From assembly GCF_011761355.1 (NCBI RefSeq), contig NZ_JAASRW010000001.1, forward strand, positions 186,001-250,000: a DNA stretch of 64,000 bases. Direction: 5' to 3'. Every line of letters begins with the position of its first letter. The stretch's first letter is position 1. This DNA is from Paenibacillus lupini. GTDB lineage: Bacteria; Bacillota; Bacilli; Paenibacillales; Paenibacillaceae. This document shows, in pieces, positions 53,451-60,925 of this stretch. The notes below the pieces were generated by a model, which was given only the letters and a program-made list of their open reading frames with translations, searched no databases and was not told the DNA's origin. Made by a program: the position numbers and the translations under genes.

Positions 53451-53683
53451 TGAGCAGAGTGGAGAAATTCGGTAGCTCAAGAGGCAAAGGACATCAGGAA
53501 CAGGCGGCAGGTCTTGCGCCTCGCAACGCGACCGACACGAATGCAGAGGCGCTGCCGCCTAGACGCAAGAAACACCCTTCAAATGTTCAAAAAGTAACCA
53601 AATGGTATTATAATGCGTTATTCCTATTATTCGTTTGTTTAGTGGCAGGGCTTTTCTGGTATGGCATCCGATTTACAGATTAA
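53450..53683 (+). CDS. Hypothetical small membrane protein
   Basis: 77 residues; the basic, low-complexity N-terminal half (SRGKGHQEQAA, PPRRKKHPS) is followed by one C-terminal membrane helix (about 50-72). The ATG overlaps the previous stop (GTGATGA). The end overlaps the convergent deacetylase gene by 11 bases. Function unknown. Confidence 0.65.
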   Translation: MSRVEKFGSSRGKGHQEQAAGLAPRNATDTNAEALPPRRKKHPSNVQKVTKWYYNALFLLFVCLVAGLFWYGIRFTD

Positions 53684-54518
53684 CCTCGATCGTTTCGGGA
53701 TCTATAAAGGTATAACCTTTCTTCTCTAATTTGGTTAGGAGATCGTCTAAAGCCGAAGCTGTCCATGTTAATTCATGCATCAATATATTCGCCCCTGGGT
53801 GGAGCTGGTCCAGTACATTGGTGACCACTTTATCCGGGTCTCCAGGCGATTTCTGTTCCCAATCCAGCGAACCATTTGACCACGTCATGTATAACATGCC
53901 GTGGTTTTTTGCGATTTCTTTTACAGTGTCACCACCGGAACCGTAAGGAGGACGGAAAAACCGCGGCTCTTTCCCGATAATCGATTTGACTTCGGATTGT
54001 ACATCAGCTAATTGTGATTCAACTTTGGTTTTATCTTCCTTCTTCAGATCGATGTGGTCCCAGGAATGATTTCCGATCGTTTGACCACGTTCATTGATTT
54101 TCTTCAATAATTCAGGATGCTGCTTAACTCTGTAACCGTTTACGAAAAAGATTGCTTTTGCATTATGTTTATCGAGTGTATCAAGCAGGCTCACGATTAC
54201 TTCTTCATTATGGGGAGCATCATCAAATGTCAACAGAACGGCTTTCTTAGTCGTGGCTGTTTCATCTAGGGGGACAAACCGGTAGACGCTTGTCATTTTA
54301 TACAGTGGTGCCTTCAATTCAGGAGACGGGCTAGGGGTAGCCTGTGCAGTTTGAATTGGATCGGAAGTGACTTTAGGGACAGTTTGCACGTCAGTTGAAG
54401 CCGCTGATGGTTCCGGAGTTAATTCCACAGTTGTTGTCTTTGAAGGAGAACTGCAGGAAGACAAAATTGCGGTTATGGCAATTACAGCATAGATCTTTCT
54501 CAAATGTGCTTTCGTCAT
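53673..54518 (-). CDS. Polysaccharide deacetylase lipoprotein (NodB/CE4)
   Basis: 281 residues; lipobox LSSC (Cys at 22) and a Pro/Thr/Ser-rich linker (about 24-70). CE4 motifs: LTFDDAP (usually TFDDGP), NHSWDH (metal His pair), FRPPYGSGG and ILMHEL. Probably removes acetyl groups from peptidoglycan or another envelope polysaccharide. GGAG lies 6 bases before the ATG. Minus strand. Confidence 0.88.
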   Translation of the reverse strand: MTKAHLRKIYAVIAITAILSSCSSPSKTTTVELTPEPSAASTDVQTVPKVTSDPIQTAQATPSPSPELKAPLYKMTSVYRFVPLDETATTKKAVLLTFDDAPHNEEVIVSLLDTLDKHNAKAIFFVNGYRVKQHPELLKKINERGQTIGNHSWDHIDLKKEDKTKVESQLADVQSEVKSIIGKEPRFFRPPYGSGGDTVKEIAKNHGMLYMTWSNGSLDWEQKSPGDPDKVVTNVLDQLHPGANILMHELTWTASALDDLLTKLEKKGYTFIDPETIEVNL

Positions 54519-54683
54519 CGAATCTCCGCCTTGTTGTCGTTTGTTGGATCACCTGGCAAATACTATTCCAATCTTAACATAGGATTAAGCCTGCTGCCTG
54601 TTTCCTTTATTTGAGGAGAATGTATGAGCCCATAAGGGAGAAAATAATTGTTGCAACGATCCCCGAAGGAGGTTACTAAAATC

Positions 54684-55013
54684 ATGAAAATCGGCGGGTT
54701 TATGTTAGGTGCAGTCGCCGGGATGGCAGCTGCGGTATACGTGTCGCGCAAAAGACCCGGTATGGCAGCGTGGGCATCCAGCTCGCTTGCAGGTGCGTGT
54801 TCATCCATTGGTAAAAGTGCTGCATCGATGATGATGAAACGAGGAATGAAGATGACAATGTCAGCTTCATCAATGGCCCCAAAGCATTCAGACGATACCG
54901 CCGCAAAGCAAGGAGGAGGCTGGGAGCAGGTTGAGCACTTAATCAACAGTGACCCCGGGCTGAAAGAGCAGGCAAATCAGATCATGGTGGAATCGTCTTC
55001 CAAACCGCATTAA
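54684..55013 (+). CDS. Hypothetical Gly/Ala/Met-rich membrane protein
   Basis: 109 residues from an ATG at 54684 with a perfect AAGGAGG 11 bases upstream; the longer frame from 54648 lacks a site. One short membrane segment (IGGFMLGAVAGMAAAVYVS, about 3-21), a Ser/Met-rich middle and a charged tail. Looks YtxH-like in the first part, but not clearly. Followed by a terminator. Confidence 0.65.
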   Translation: MKIGGFMLGAVAGMAAAVYVSRKRPGMAAWASSSLAGACSSIGKSAASMMMKRGMKMTMSASSMAPKHSDDTAAKQGGGWEQVEHLINSDPGLKEQANQIMVESSSKPH

Positions 55014-55028
55014 TGAAGTAGCTCATGG

Positions 55029-55082
55029 AATCGCTTGATGTTCGCGCCTTATTTTGCGCGGCTCAAACGATTCTTTTTTTGC
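55029..55082 (+). terminator. Rho-independent terminator
   Basis: AATCG-C-TTGA and TCAA-A-CGATT with an inner GCGC/GCGC pair, followed by seven T. 15 bases after the preceding stop. Confidence 0.8.
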
Positions 55083-55139
55083 CTAATTTAGGTGCAATCC
55101 GAGGACAGACATGATAAAGTATTTACATAGTACGATTTG

Positions 55140-55158
55140 ATCATTTTGATCACATCCT
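55140..55158 (+). promoter_or_regulatory. Direct TGATCA repeat upstream of mecA
   Basis: ATTTGATCATTTTGATCAC holds two TGATCA palindromes in direct repeat 10 bases apart, about 55 bases before the mecA start. It could be an operator, or the left TTGATC could serve as a -35. Confidence 0.3.
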
Positions 55159-55211
55159 GCAAATAATTTCATACGCTATATACAACAGATGCTGCAGAGG
55201 AGGATCCTGTC

Positions 55212-55826
55212 ATGAAAATCGAACGGCTTAGTCAGGACAAGATACGGATTTTCCTGACGTTCGACGACCTGCTCGAGCGGGGGATCCAGAAGGAAGACAT
55301 GTGGCGCGAAATTCCCAAAGTACACGATCTATTCAGTGAAATGATGGAACAAGCATACAGTGAACTTGGGTTCGATGCCAGCGGCCCTCTTGCGGTCGAA
55401 GTGTTTGCCCTCCCCGCCCAAGGAATGGTGGTGATCGTCACCCGTGGTAAGATGAACGGTGTATCCGATGAGCGGGCAACCGACGATGAAGACACGGAAG
55501 ACGAGATATACGAAATGGAAGTTACGATGGAGCAGAGTGATATCGTCATGTACTCCTTTCGAGATTTTGAGGATGTCATTAATGTCTGTAAACAGCTGCA
55601 AGCGGCCTCTCTGACGGAAGATGGGAGATTATACTCCTACAACGGCAGATATATTTTAGCGCTTGAGCCTGCTCTGATTGAGACAGCACGCCATAACGCG
55701 GTTATAGCGCTGCTTGCTGAATATGGAGAAGCGACATCCGTCACCTACGCCATGCTTGAGGAGTACGGCAAAGTCATTATGCCATCTCAAGCTGTGCGGG
55801 AAATTTGCACTCATTTCTATAATTGA
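55212..55826 (+). CDS. ypbH: MecA-type adaptor protein (MecA/YpbH)
   Basis: 204 residues. N-terminal substrate domain MKIERLSQDKIRIFLTFDDL, an acidic linker (TDDEDTEDE, about 93-101) and the C-terminal ClpC-binding domain. Delivers ComK, Spo0A-type or other clients to ClpCP. Position before gudB favours the YpbH paralogue. AGGAGG 8 bases upstream. Confidence 0.88.
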   Translation: MKIERLSQDKIRIFLTFDDLLERGIQKEDMWREIPKVHDLFSEMMEQAYSELGFDASGPLAVEVFALPAQGMVVIVTRGKMNGVSDERATDDEDTEDEIYEMEVTMEQSDIVMYSFRDFEDVINVCKQLQAASLTEDGRLYSYNGRYILALEPALIETARHNAVIALLAEYGEATSVTYAMLEEYGKVIMPSQAVREICTHFYN

Positions 55827-55841
55827 GAAGCACATGGGATA

Positions 55842-55884
55842 GAGCATCGGCAGACAATTGATTGTCTGCAGGATGCTCTTCTTG
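55842..55884 (+). terminator. Terminator after the MecA-type gene
   Basis: GAGCATC-G-GCAGACAAT and ATTGTCTGC-AG-GATGCTC form a 17-bp nearly perfect stem with a two-base loop, followed by TTCTTGC. Confidence 0.8.
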
Positions 55885-55963
55885 CATGTAATGGGGTACT
55901 TTTGGAATATCGTGATGTATACACGCTCATATTACAAGTAGACAAAGGCGGGTGAACGTAATT

Positions 55964-57214
55964 ATGGCTGATGCAAATACACATGATGTTCTCAAATCTA
56001 CTCAGGTTGTGATTGAAGAAGCCCTATTGAAGCTTGGCTACAAAGAAGATATGATTGATCTCTTGAAGGAACCGATGCGCGTTCTAACGGTGCGGATACC
56101 AGTTAAGATGGATACCGGCATAACGAAAGTATTTAAGGGTTACCGTGCGCAGCATAACGATGCTGTAGGGCCGACAAAGGGCGGAGTGCGGTTCCATCCG
56201 GATGTTACAGAGCTAGAGGTAAAAGCATTATCGATCTGGATGAGTCTCAAATGCGGGATTGCCGATTTGCCGTACGGCGGGGGCAAAGGCGGCGTGATCT
56301 GCGACCCAAGAAAGATGTCATTCGGAGAACTCGAACGGCTTAGCCGCGGTTATGTGCGCGCAGTCAGCCAAATTGTGGGTCCAACGAAAGATATACCAGC
56401 CCCAGATGTGATGACGAACTCACAAATCATGGCCTGGATGCTGGATGAATACAGCCGGATAAGAGAATTTGATTCACCTGGTTTTATCACCGGCAAGCCG
56501 ATTGTACTTGGCGGCTCCAGAGGCCGCGAGACTGCCACAGCACGTGGTGTAGTTATTATGATTCATGAGGCACTCGCATTAAGAGGGATTGAACTGAATA
56601 AGGCAAGAATTGTCATTCAGGGCTTTGGCAATGCTGGAAGTTATCTTGCCAAATTCATGCATGAGGCCGGTGCGAGAGTAATTGGTATATCCGATGTGAA
56701 CGGAGCGTTGTATAATGAAGATGGATTAGACATTCCTTACTTGCTCGATCGGCGTGATTCCTTCGGCAATGTAACGAATCTTTTCCCTTCGACGATTTCG
56801 AATACCGATCTGCTTGAGCTTGATTGCGATGTGCTTGTTCCGGCTGCAATTGAGAATCAGATTACGGAAGAGAATGCTCCTCGCATTAAAGCGACGATTG
56901 TTGTAGAAGCAGCGAATGGTCCTACTACGCTCGAGGCGACAAGGATACTAACAGAACGTGGCATTCTTCTGGTGCCCGATGTTCTTGCAAGTGCCGGAGG
57001 CGTTATTGTTTCGTATTTCGAGTGGGTCCAGAATAATCAAGGCTTCTATTGGGATGAACAAGAAGTGGATGACCGGCTGCGTGTTATGATGATTCGCGGC
57101 TTTAACCAAGTATATGAGATACACAAAACACGAAATGTAAACATGCGGTTAGCTGCCTATATGGCTGGCGTACGCAAAATGGCAGAGGCGGTACGTTTTC
57201 GCGGCTGGGTATAA
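55964..57214 (+). CDS. gudB: NAD-dependent glutamate dehydrogenase
   Basis: 416 residues. Glutamate to 2-oxoglutarate and ammonium. GPTKGGVRFHP and KCGIADLPYGGGKGG contain substrate-binding and catalytic lysines; NAD fold VIQGFGNAGSYLA; end MAGVRKMAEAVRFRGW. No tandem duplication near VKALS, unlike the cryptic B. subtilis gudB allele, so it should be active. The ATG at 55964 has GGGTG 9 bases upstream; a GTG at 55952 is possible. Confidence 0.94.
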   Translation: MADANTHDVLKSTQVVIEEALLKLGYKEDMIDLLKEPMRVLTVRIPVKMDTGITKVFKGYRAQHNDAVGPTKGGVRFHPDVTELEVKALSIWMSLKCGIADLPYGGGKGGVICDPRKMSFGELERLSRGYVRAVSQIVGPTKDIPAPDVMTNSQIMAWMLDEYSRIREFDSPGFITGKPIVLGGSRGRETATARGVVIMIHEALALRGIELNKARIVIQGFGNAGSYLAKFMHEAGARVIGISDVNGALYNEDGLDIPYLLDRRDSFGNVTNLFPSTISNTDLLELDCDVLVPAAIENQITEENAPRIKATIVVEAANGPTTLEATRILTERGILLVPDVLASAGGVIVSYFEWVQNNQGFYWDEQEVDDRLRVMMIRGFNQVYEIHKTRNVNMRLAAYMAGVRKMAEAVRFRGWV

Positions 57215-57259
57215 AAGCCGGCGCGGCTACGCCGGATGCCTGGGAGGTGAAACATCGAA

Positions 57260-57955
57260 TTGCTATTGTTTTCAGTGCTGACTGCTGCGGTTGCCCCTGG
57301 TGTATCGCTGCTTACCTATTTATATTTGAAGGACCGTTATGACGCAGAGCCGATTCATATGGTCGTTCGTATGTTTCTGCTCGGTGTCCTCATAGTAGTG
57401 CCGATTGTTGTCATCCAGCATGGATTGCAGTTATGGCTTGGAAATCACCCAATTTTGTTCTCGTTCGTGGAATCCGCAGGAATAGAGGAATTTGTAAAGT
57501 GGTTCGTCCTCTACCACATGATTTATAATCATACCGAGTTTGATGAGCCTTATGACGGTATCGTCTATGCGGCATCGATCTCGCTTGGCTTCGCGACATT
57601 GGAGAATGTGTTGTATGCGATCTACTCGCCAGCTACCTATGGCACATTGCTTATGCGTGCATTATTGCCAGTGTCTGGGCATGCGCTGTTTGGTGTCATG
57701 ATGGGTTATTATGTGGGCAAGGCGAAGTTCGCCACAGCTTCAAAGCGGAATATTTATTTGGGTATTTCGCTTGCGCTGCCGCTGCTCTTGCACGGTACGT
57801 ATGACTATATTATGCTCTCGTTCAAGACGAATTGGATTTACGTCATTATTCCTTTCATGGTCGCTCTGTGGGTGTGGGGCCTCCGCAAAATGAATCGTGC
57901 CAATTCGAGGTCGCCATTCCGCTTCCTTAGCAGGGAAGATGAGATTAAACTTTAA
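57260..57955 (+). CDS. prsW: PrsW-family intramembrane protease
   Basis: 231 residues from a TTG at 57260 with GGAGGTG about 10 bases upstream, giving the family start MLLFSVLTAAVAPGVSL. About eight membrane helices. The glutamate pair is in ESAGIEEFVKWF, with later SISLGFATLEN and SGHALFG motifs. PrsW cleaves anti-sigma factors (RsiW in B. subtilis). Follows gudB. Confidence 0.88.
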   Translation: MLLFSVLTAAVAPGVSLLTYLYLKDRYDAEPIHMVVRMFLLGVLIVVPIVVIQHGLQLWLGNHPILFSFVESAGIEEFVKWFVLYHMIYNHTEFDEPYDGIVYAASISLGFATLENVLYAIYSPATYGTLLMRALLPVSGHALFGVMMGYYVGKAKFATASKRNIYLGISLALPLLLHGTYDYIMLSFKTNWIYVIIPFMVALWVWGLRKMNRANSRSPFRFLSREDEIKL

Positions 57956-58005
57956 GGCTTTCGTCCATACTGATATGTAATAATTGGATATTGATGGAGG
58001 CATGA

Positions 58006-58161
58006 ATGGAACCAAGGGTAAAGGTAACGATTCGATGCAATGTATGCGGAGAGAAGTTTGTCCTTCGCGGCAAACGTGAGAAAGGTATGATTGATACCGG
58101 CTTCAAGCAATGTATCTGTAACAACATCAATGATTTGGATATTGAAGAACACAGCATTTGA
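58006..58161 (+). CDS. Putative zinc-binding small protein (51 aa)
   Basis: 51 residues in the prsW-ypeB gap: MEPRVKVTIRCNVCGEKFVL at the start, then two more cysteines in KQCICNN. The CxxC and CxC pairs suggest a small zinc ribbon. GGAGG is 5 bases before the ATG. It occupies the slot of sleB in B. subtilis but is unrelated to it. Too short for many gene callers; not in any family I recognise. Confidence 0.65.
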   Translation: MEPRVKVTIRCNVCGEKFVLRGKREKGMIDTGFKQCICNNINDLDIEEHSI

Positions 58162-58168
58162 CACAGAT

Positions 58169-58198
58169 GCATAAAGCTCCCTTCTGCAAACCAAACTA
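58169..58198 (+). promoter_or_regulatory. Candidate sigma-G promoter of ypeB within a terminator arm
   Basis: GCATA (58169-58173), 18 bases, CAAACTA (58192-58198; sigma-G consensus CATNNTA, one mismatch). Predicted start about 58205, in the loop region of the hairpin at 58173-58232. ypeB is sigma-G dependent in B. subtilis. Confidence 0.4.
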
Positions 58199-58232
58199 AC
58201 GCTAGGTTTGGTAGAAGAAAGGAGCTTTTTTG
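58173..58232 (+). terminator. Terminator hairpin covering the ypeB ribosome binding site
   Basis: AAAGCTCC pairs with GGAGCTTT, TTCT with AGAA and AAACC with GGTTT, followed by a T-run (58226-58231). The AAAGGAG used by ypeB is in the 3' arm, so read-through RNA would both terminate and hide the site. Confidence 0.8.
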
Positions 58233-58234
58233 TT

Positions 58235-59593
58235 ATGTATAAACGGCTAAGCGCGGTGTTGTTTCCCGTTATGACCCTTTTCTTAATTGGTTCAGTGTAT
58301 TGGGGCTATCAAGAGCATCAGGAGAAAAACTCGATTCTTATTAAGGCGGAGAATCAGTACCAGCGTGCCTTTCATGATTTAACCTATCATGTTGAGCAAC
58401 TGCATCAGCAGCTCGGTAATACGCTGGCGGTTAACTCTACATCTCAAAGCTACCACCGTAAAGGGCTTGTTAATGTATGGCGCCTCACAAGTGAAGCGCA
58501 GAACGAGATTAACCAGCTTCCTTTAACGATGCTGCCGTTTAATGAAGCAGAAGACTTTTTATCGCGGATCGCGAATTTTGCTTACAAAACATCGGTTCGT
58601 GATTTGTCCAAGCAACCCTTATCTCCGGATGAATTCAAAACGTTAAAATCGTTATATGCCAATTCCGAAGATATCTCGAAAAATCTATCTGCGATGCAGG
58701 AGAAGGTGCTAAGCGATCATCTGCGCTGGATGGATGTAGAAGTGGCGCTTGCCAAACAAAACTCCCCGAATGACAATACAATCATTGACGGCTTCAAGAC
58801 GGTGGACAAAAAAGTAAGTGAATATCCGGAAATTAACTGGGGTCCATCAGTTGCAAGCATGTATCAGAAGCGTTCAATTAATATGTTAAGCGGTAAAATG
58901 GTAACAGCTGATGATATCAAAAAGCATGTTTCGGAATTTATGGGCACAGAGCCTAAAGAGATCCGGGTGGTAGAGAACGGCAAAGGGACAGAATATTCCT
59001 CTTACTCTGCTTCTGTAACCGATCCTAGAACAGGTCAGAAGATGCAGATGGACTATACGCAAAAAGGCGGCAAGCTGATCTGGTTCATGGATTCCCGTGA
59101 TATTGGCGAGAAGAAAATCAATCAAGACAAAGCGCATGCAGCAGCTGAAAAGTTCCTCGGCGATCATGGATTTAAAGGAATGCGGGCAGTTAGCTACAAT
59201 ATGTACGAGAATACGGGTGCCTTTACATTCGTAAGCACGCAGAATGACGTTTTGATTTATCCAGAAAAGGTGACTGTTAAAATTGCCCTTGATAATGGTG
59301 AAGCGGTTGGCCTTCAGGCAAATGATTATGTCTATGAGCATCATGAGCGCAGCTTGCCTAAAGCGAAGCTGACGAAGGCAGAAGCGAGAAAAGCGCTGAA
59401 CACGGAATTTAAAGTTGCTAATGACCAGATGGCACTCATCTTAAACGAGATGGGTGAGGAAACACTTTGTTATGAGTTCACCGGTCGAGTGAATGGCAGT
59501 GATTACCGGATCTATATCAATTCGGAGACCGGTGTCGAAGAATCGATCGAGGAGCTGTCACCACTCGACAAACGGACAAATTCCGGCAAATAA
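58235..59593 (+). CDS. ypeB: Germination protein YpeB
   Basis: 452 residues. One N-terminal membrane helix (about 6-24), a helical domain and three C-terminal PepSY-like repeats (about 205-445; KKINQDKAHAAAEKFLGDHG, TKAEARKALNTEFKV). It stabilises the cortex hydrolase SleB in the spore inner membrane. The ATG at 58235 has AAAGGAG 10 bases upstream; longer starts run through the terminator. sleB is not next to it. Confidence 0.9.
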   Translation: MYKRLSAVLFPVMTLFLIGSVYWGYQEHQEKNSILIKAENQYQRAFHDLTYHVEQLHQQLGNTLAVNSTSQSYHRKGLVNVWRLTSEAQNEINQLPLTMLPFNEAEDFLSRIANFAYKTSVRDLSKQPLSPDEFKTLKSLYANSEDISKNLSAMQEKVLSDHLRWMDVEVALAKQNSPNDNTIIDGFKTVDKKVSEYPEINWGPSVASMYQKRSINMLSGKMVTADDIKKHVSEFMGTEPKEIRVVENGKGTEYSSYSASVTDPRTGQKMQMDYTQKGGKLIWFMDSRDIGEKKINQDKAHAAAEKFLGDHGFKGMRAVSYNMYENTGAFTFVSTQNDVLIYPEKVTVKIALDNGEAVGLQANDYVYEHHERSLPKAKLTKAEARKALNTEFKVANDQMALILNEMGEETLCYEFTGRVNGSDYRIYINSETGVEESIEELSPLDKRTNSGK

Positions 59594-59599
59594 CGATAT

Positions 59600-59651
59600 G
59601 GCTCCCCTCAAATTGACGTGTTATAATAAACACCAATATGGGAGGGGAGCC
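59600..59651 (+). promoter_or_regulatory. Hairpin covering the ypfA ribosome binding site, with an internal -10
   Basis: GGCTCCCCTC (59600-59609) and GAGGGGAGCC (59642-59651) form a perfect 10-bp stem; the 3' arm is the ribosome binding site of ypfA. The loop holds an extended -10, TGTTATAAT (59619-59627). No T-run. A transcript from that site would lack the 5' arm. Confidence 0.6.
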
Positions 59652-59653
59652 AA

Positions 59654-60307
59654 TTGTTGCCTAGAGTAAACCAAATGTTGTTTTTCGAGATCGCTTCTGC
59701 TGACGAAGAAGAGGCAGCTGCCCAGTACAAAGCAAGAATTGCTGACGAGCTGGAAGATGGTTTGTTAATTGAGAATCCAATAAATTTGACGACCAGCCGT
59801 ATGAAACGGCTTTTTTTAGGGGACGAGCTGTCGGTTTACTACTTATCCGAAGATGGGATTAAACATTATTTCGATTCGCATGTAATTGGCTTTCGTGATG
59901 ATGTTGTAAAGATGATAAAGATTCGCAAGCCTGATCCGGATCGGATTACGAAGGTGCAGCGCAGGCATTTCCTGCGGGTTGCCGCAGATCTTGAAATCGC
60001 GGTTAATTTATCCGGCAATATCCGTTTTGTTACTGTAACGGATGATGTAGGTGGTGGAGGCATTTCCTATATTTGTGATAGCAAGTGGCCGGTTAAGCCT
60101 GGAATGGAGATGGACTGCTGGCTGCTTATTCCATACAAGAACGGCACCATTGAGCATTCCTCTTTCAAGGCAGAGGTTGTCAGAGTAGTTGACCTCGTAA
60201 CAGGACGCAAGCAAGTCATGAGTAAATTTATAACCATTAGAGACAGCGAACGGCAGAAAATAATTAGATATTGCTTCGAAAGACAACTTGAATTCCGCGG
60301 CAGATAA
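59654..60307 (+). CDS. ypfA: Cyclic-di-GMP-binding PilZ protein (YpfA/YcgR-like)
   Basis: 217 residues, TTG start. N-terminal YcgR-like barrel (about 1-95), then PilZ (about 98-210) with the c-di-GMP motifs QRRHFLRV (RxxxR) and DDVGGGGIS (usually DxSxxG). Acts as a flagellar brake in B. subtilis. The serine of DxSxxG is replaced by Val-Gly, so affinity is uncertain. An ATG at 59675 is possible. Confidence 0.85.
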   Translation: MLPRVNQMLFFEIASADEEEAAAQYKARIADELEDGLLIENPINLTTSRMKRLFLGDELSVYYLSEDGIKHYFDSHVIGFRDDVVKMIKIRKPDPDRITKVQRRHFLRVAADLEIAVNLSGNIRFVTVTDDVGGGGISYICDSKWPVKPGMEMDCWLLIPYKNGTIEHSSFKAEVVRVVDLVTGRKQVMSKFITIRDSERQKIIRYCFERQLEFRGR

Positions 60308-60375
60308 TGATTGTATAAGAAGCAGGCGACCTTGGCATCCTATCGGTGAAATAGCAAAAAAAGGAAGAGTTGCCC

Positions 60376-60558
60376 ATGCGGATTACAGAGGATGAAGAGC
60401 AGTTAAAACAGCAGATTGATATGGTGTCCAGACGTTTGGCCTGGATTGCCGTTGTATTAATAGTAGGTGTTATAGGAGCACAGCTTCTGCTTCAAAATGA
60501 CATGCTTCGACACTTATTGACGGCGGTTGACCGCTGGGAAGGTACAGCCTATCGATAG
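60376..60558 (+). CDS. ypfB: DUF5359 small membrane protein (YpfB-like)
   Basis: 60 residues, ATG 60376 with AGGAAGAG 6 to 12 bases upstream (a TTG at 60370 is closer to it). One membrane helix (about 22-42). Position between ypfA and cmk as in B. subtilis. Function unknown. Confidence 0.7.
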   Translation: MRITEDEEQLKQQIDMVSRRLAWIAVVLIVGVIGAQLLLQNDMLRHLLTAVDRWEGTAYR

Positions 60559-60563
60559 GCTGT
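60544..60563. repeat. 20-base perfect palindrome over the ypfB stop
   Basis: ACAGCCTATCGATAGGCTGT, a perfect palindrome that includes the TAG stop of ypfB and is followed by TTTAGG. May be a weak terminator or a protein-binding site. Confidence 0.6.
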
Positions 60564-60600
60564 TTAGGCGCTGTAACGCCGTTTTTGGCGGTTTCCGTTT

Positions 60601-60629
60601 TTGCATCTGTATTTATTGTGTGGTATAAT
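60601..60629 (+). promoter_or_regulatory. Sigma-A-type promoter upstream of cmk
   Basis: TTGCAT (60601-60606), 17 bases, TATAAT (60624-60629). Predicted transcription start about 60636, three bases before a terminator-like hairpin. Confidence 0.75.
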
Positions 60630-60638
60630 TTTCACGAT

Positions 60639-60659
60639 GCAGGCGGTGCCTGCTTTTTT
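60639..60659 (+). terminator. Terminator-like hairpin right after the cmk promoter
   Basis: GCAGGC, GGT, GCCTGC, then six T. It starts about 3 bases after the predicted transcription start and is 270 bases before cmk. Confidence 0.75.
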
Positions 60660-60670
60660 CTTGGATTCTA

Positions 60671-60734
60671 AGATTTTCTTGGTTTCAATAAGGCTAAGAA
60701 TTTATAAGTTTCACTTTATAAATAATGCTTAGAA
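60671..60734. repeat. Nested inverted repeats
   Basis: ATTCTAAG...CTTAGAAT as outer arms with ATTTATAAGTTTCACTTTATAAAT inside. Directly precedes the repeat at 60735. Confidence 0.5.
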
Positions 60735-60870
60735 TTCATTGGAATGAAACGCGCCCCGCTATTAGATCACAGCGAAGCCGTTTCACCTTGAAGTATAACT
60801 TATACATATATCGGTTATATTTCATTGTTTATGGACCGCTAGAACGGGCCAAGCCGCTAATGCTTGAGAG
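60735..60870 (+). repeat. Dispersed intergenic repeat, copy C (composite)
   Basis: Left part: TTGGAATGAAACGCGCCCCG, CTATTAGATCACAGCGAAGC, CGTTTCACCTTG; same family as fragment E and, by layout, copies A and B. Right part: GAAGTATAACTTATACATAT, TTATATTTCATTG...CCGCTAATGCTTGAG, a diverged second unit like A and B. Together they fill the cmk leader. Confidence 0.6.
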
Positions 60871-60925
60871 GCAGATGCTCGCATCAACATCAGCATTCGG
60901 CCAGCCATTTAACTAAGGAGGTAGG

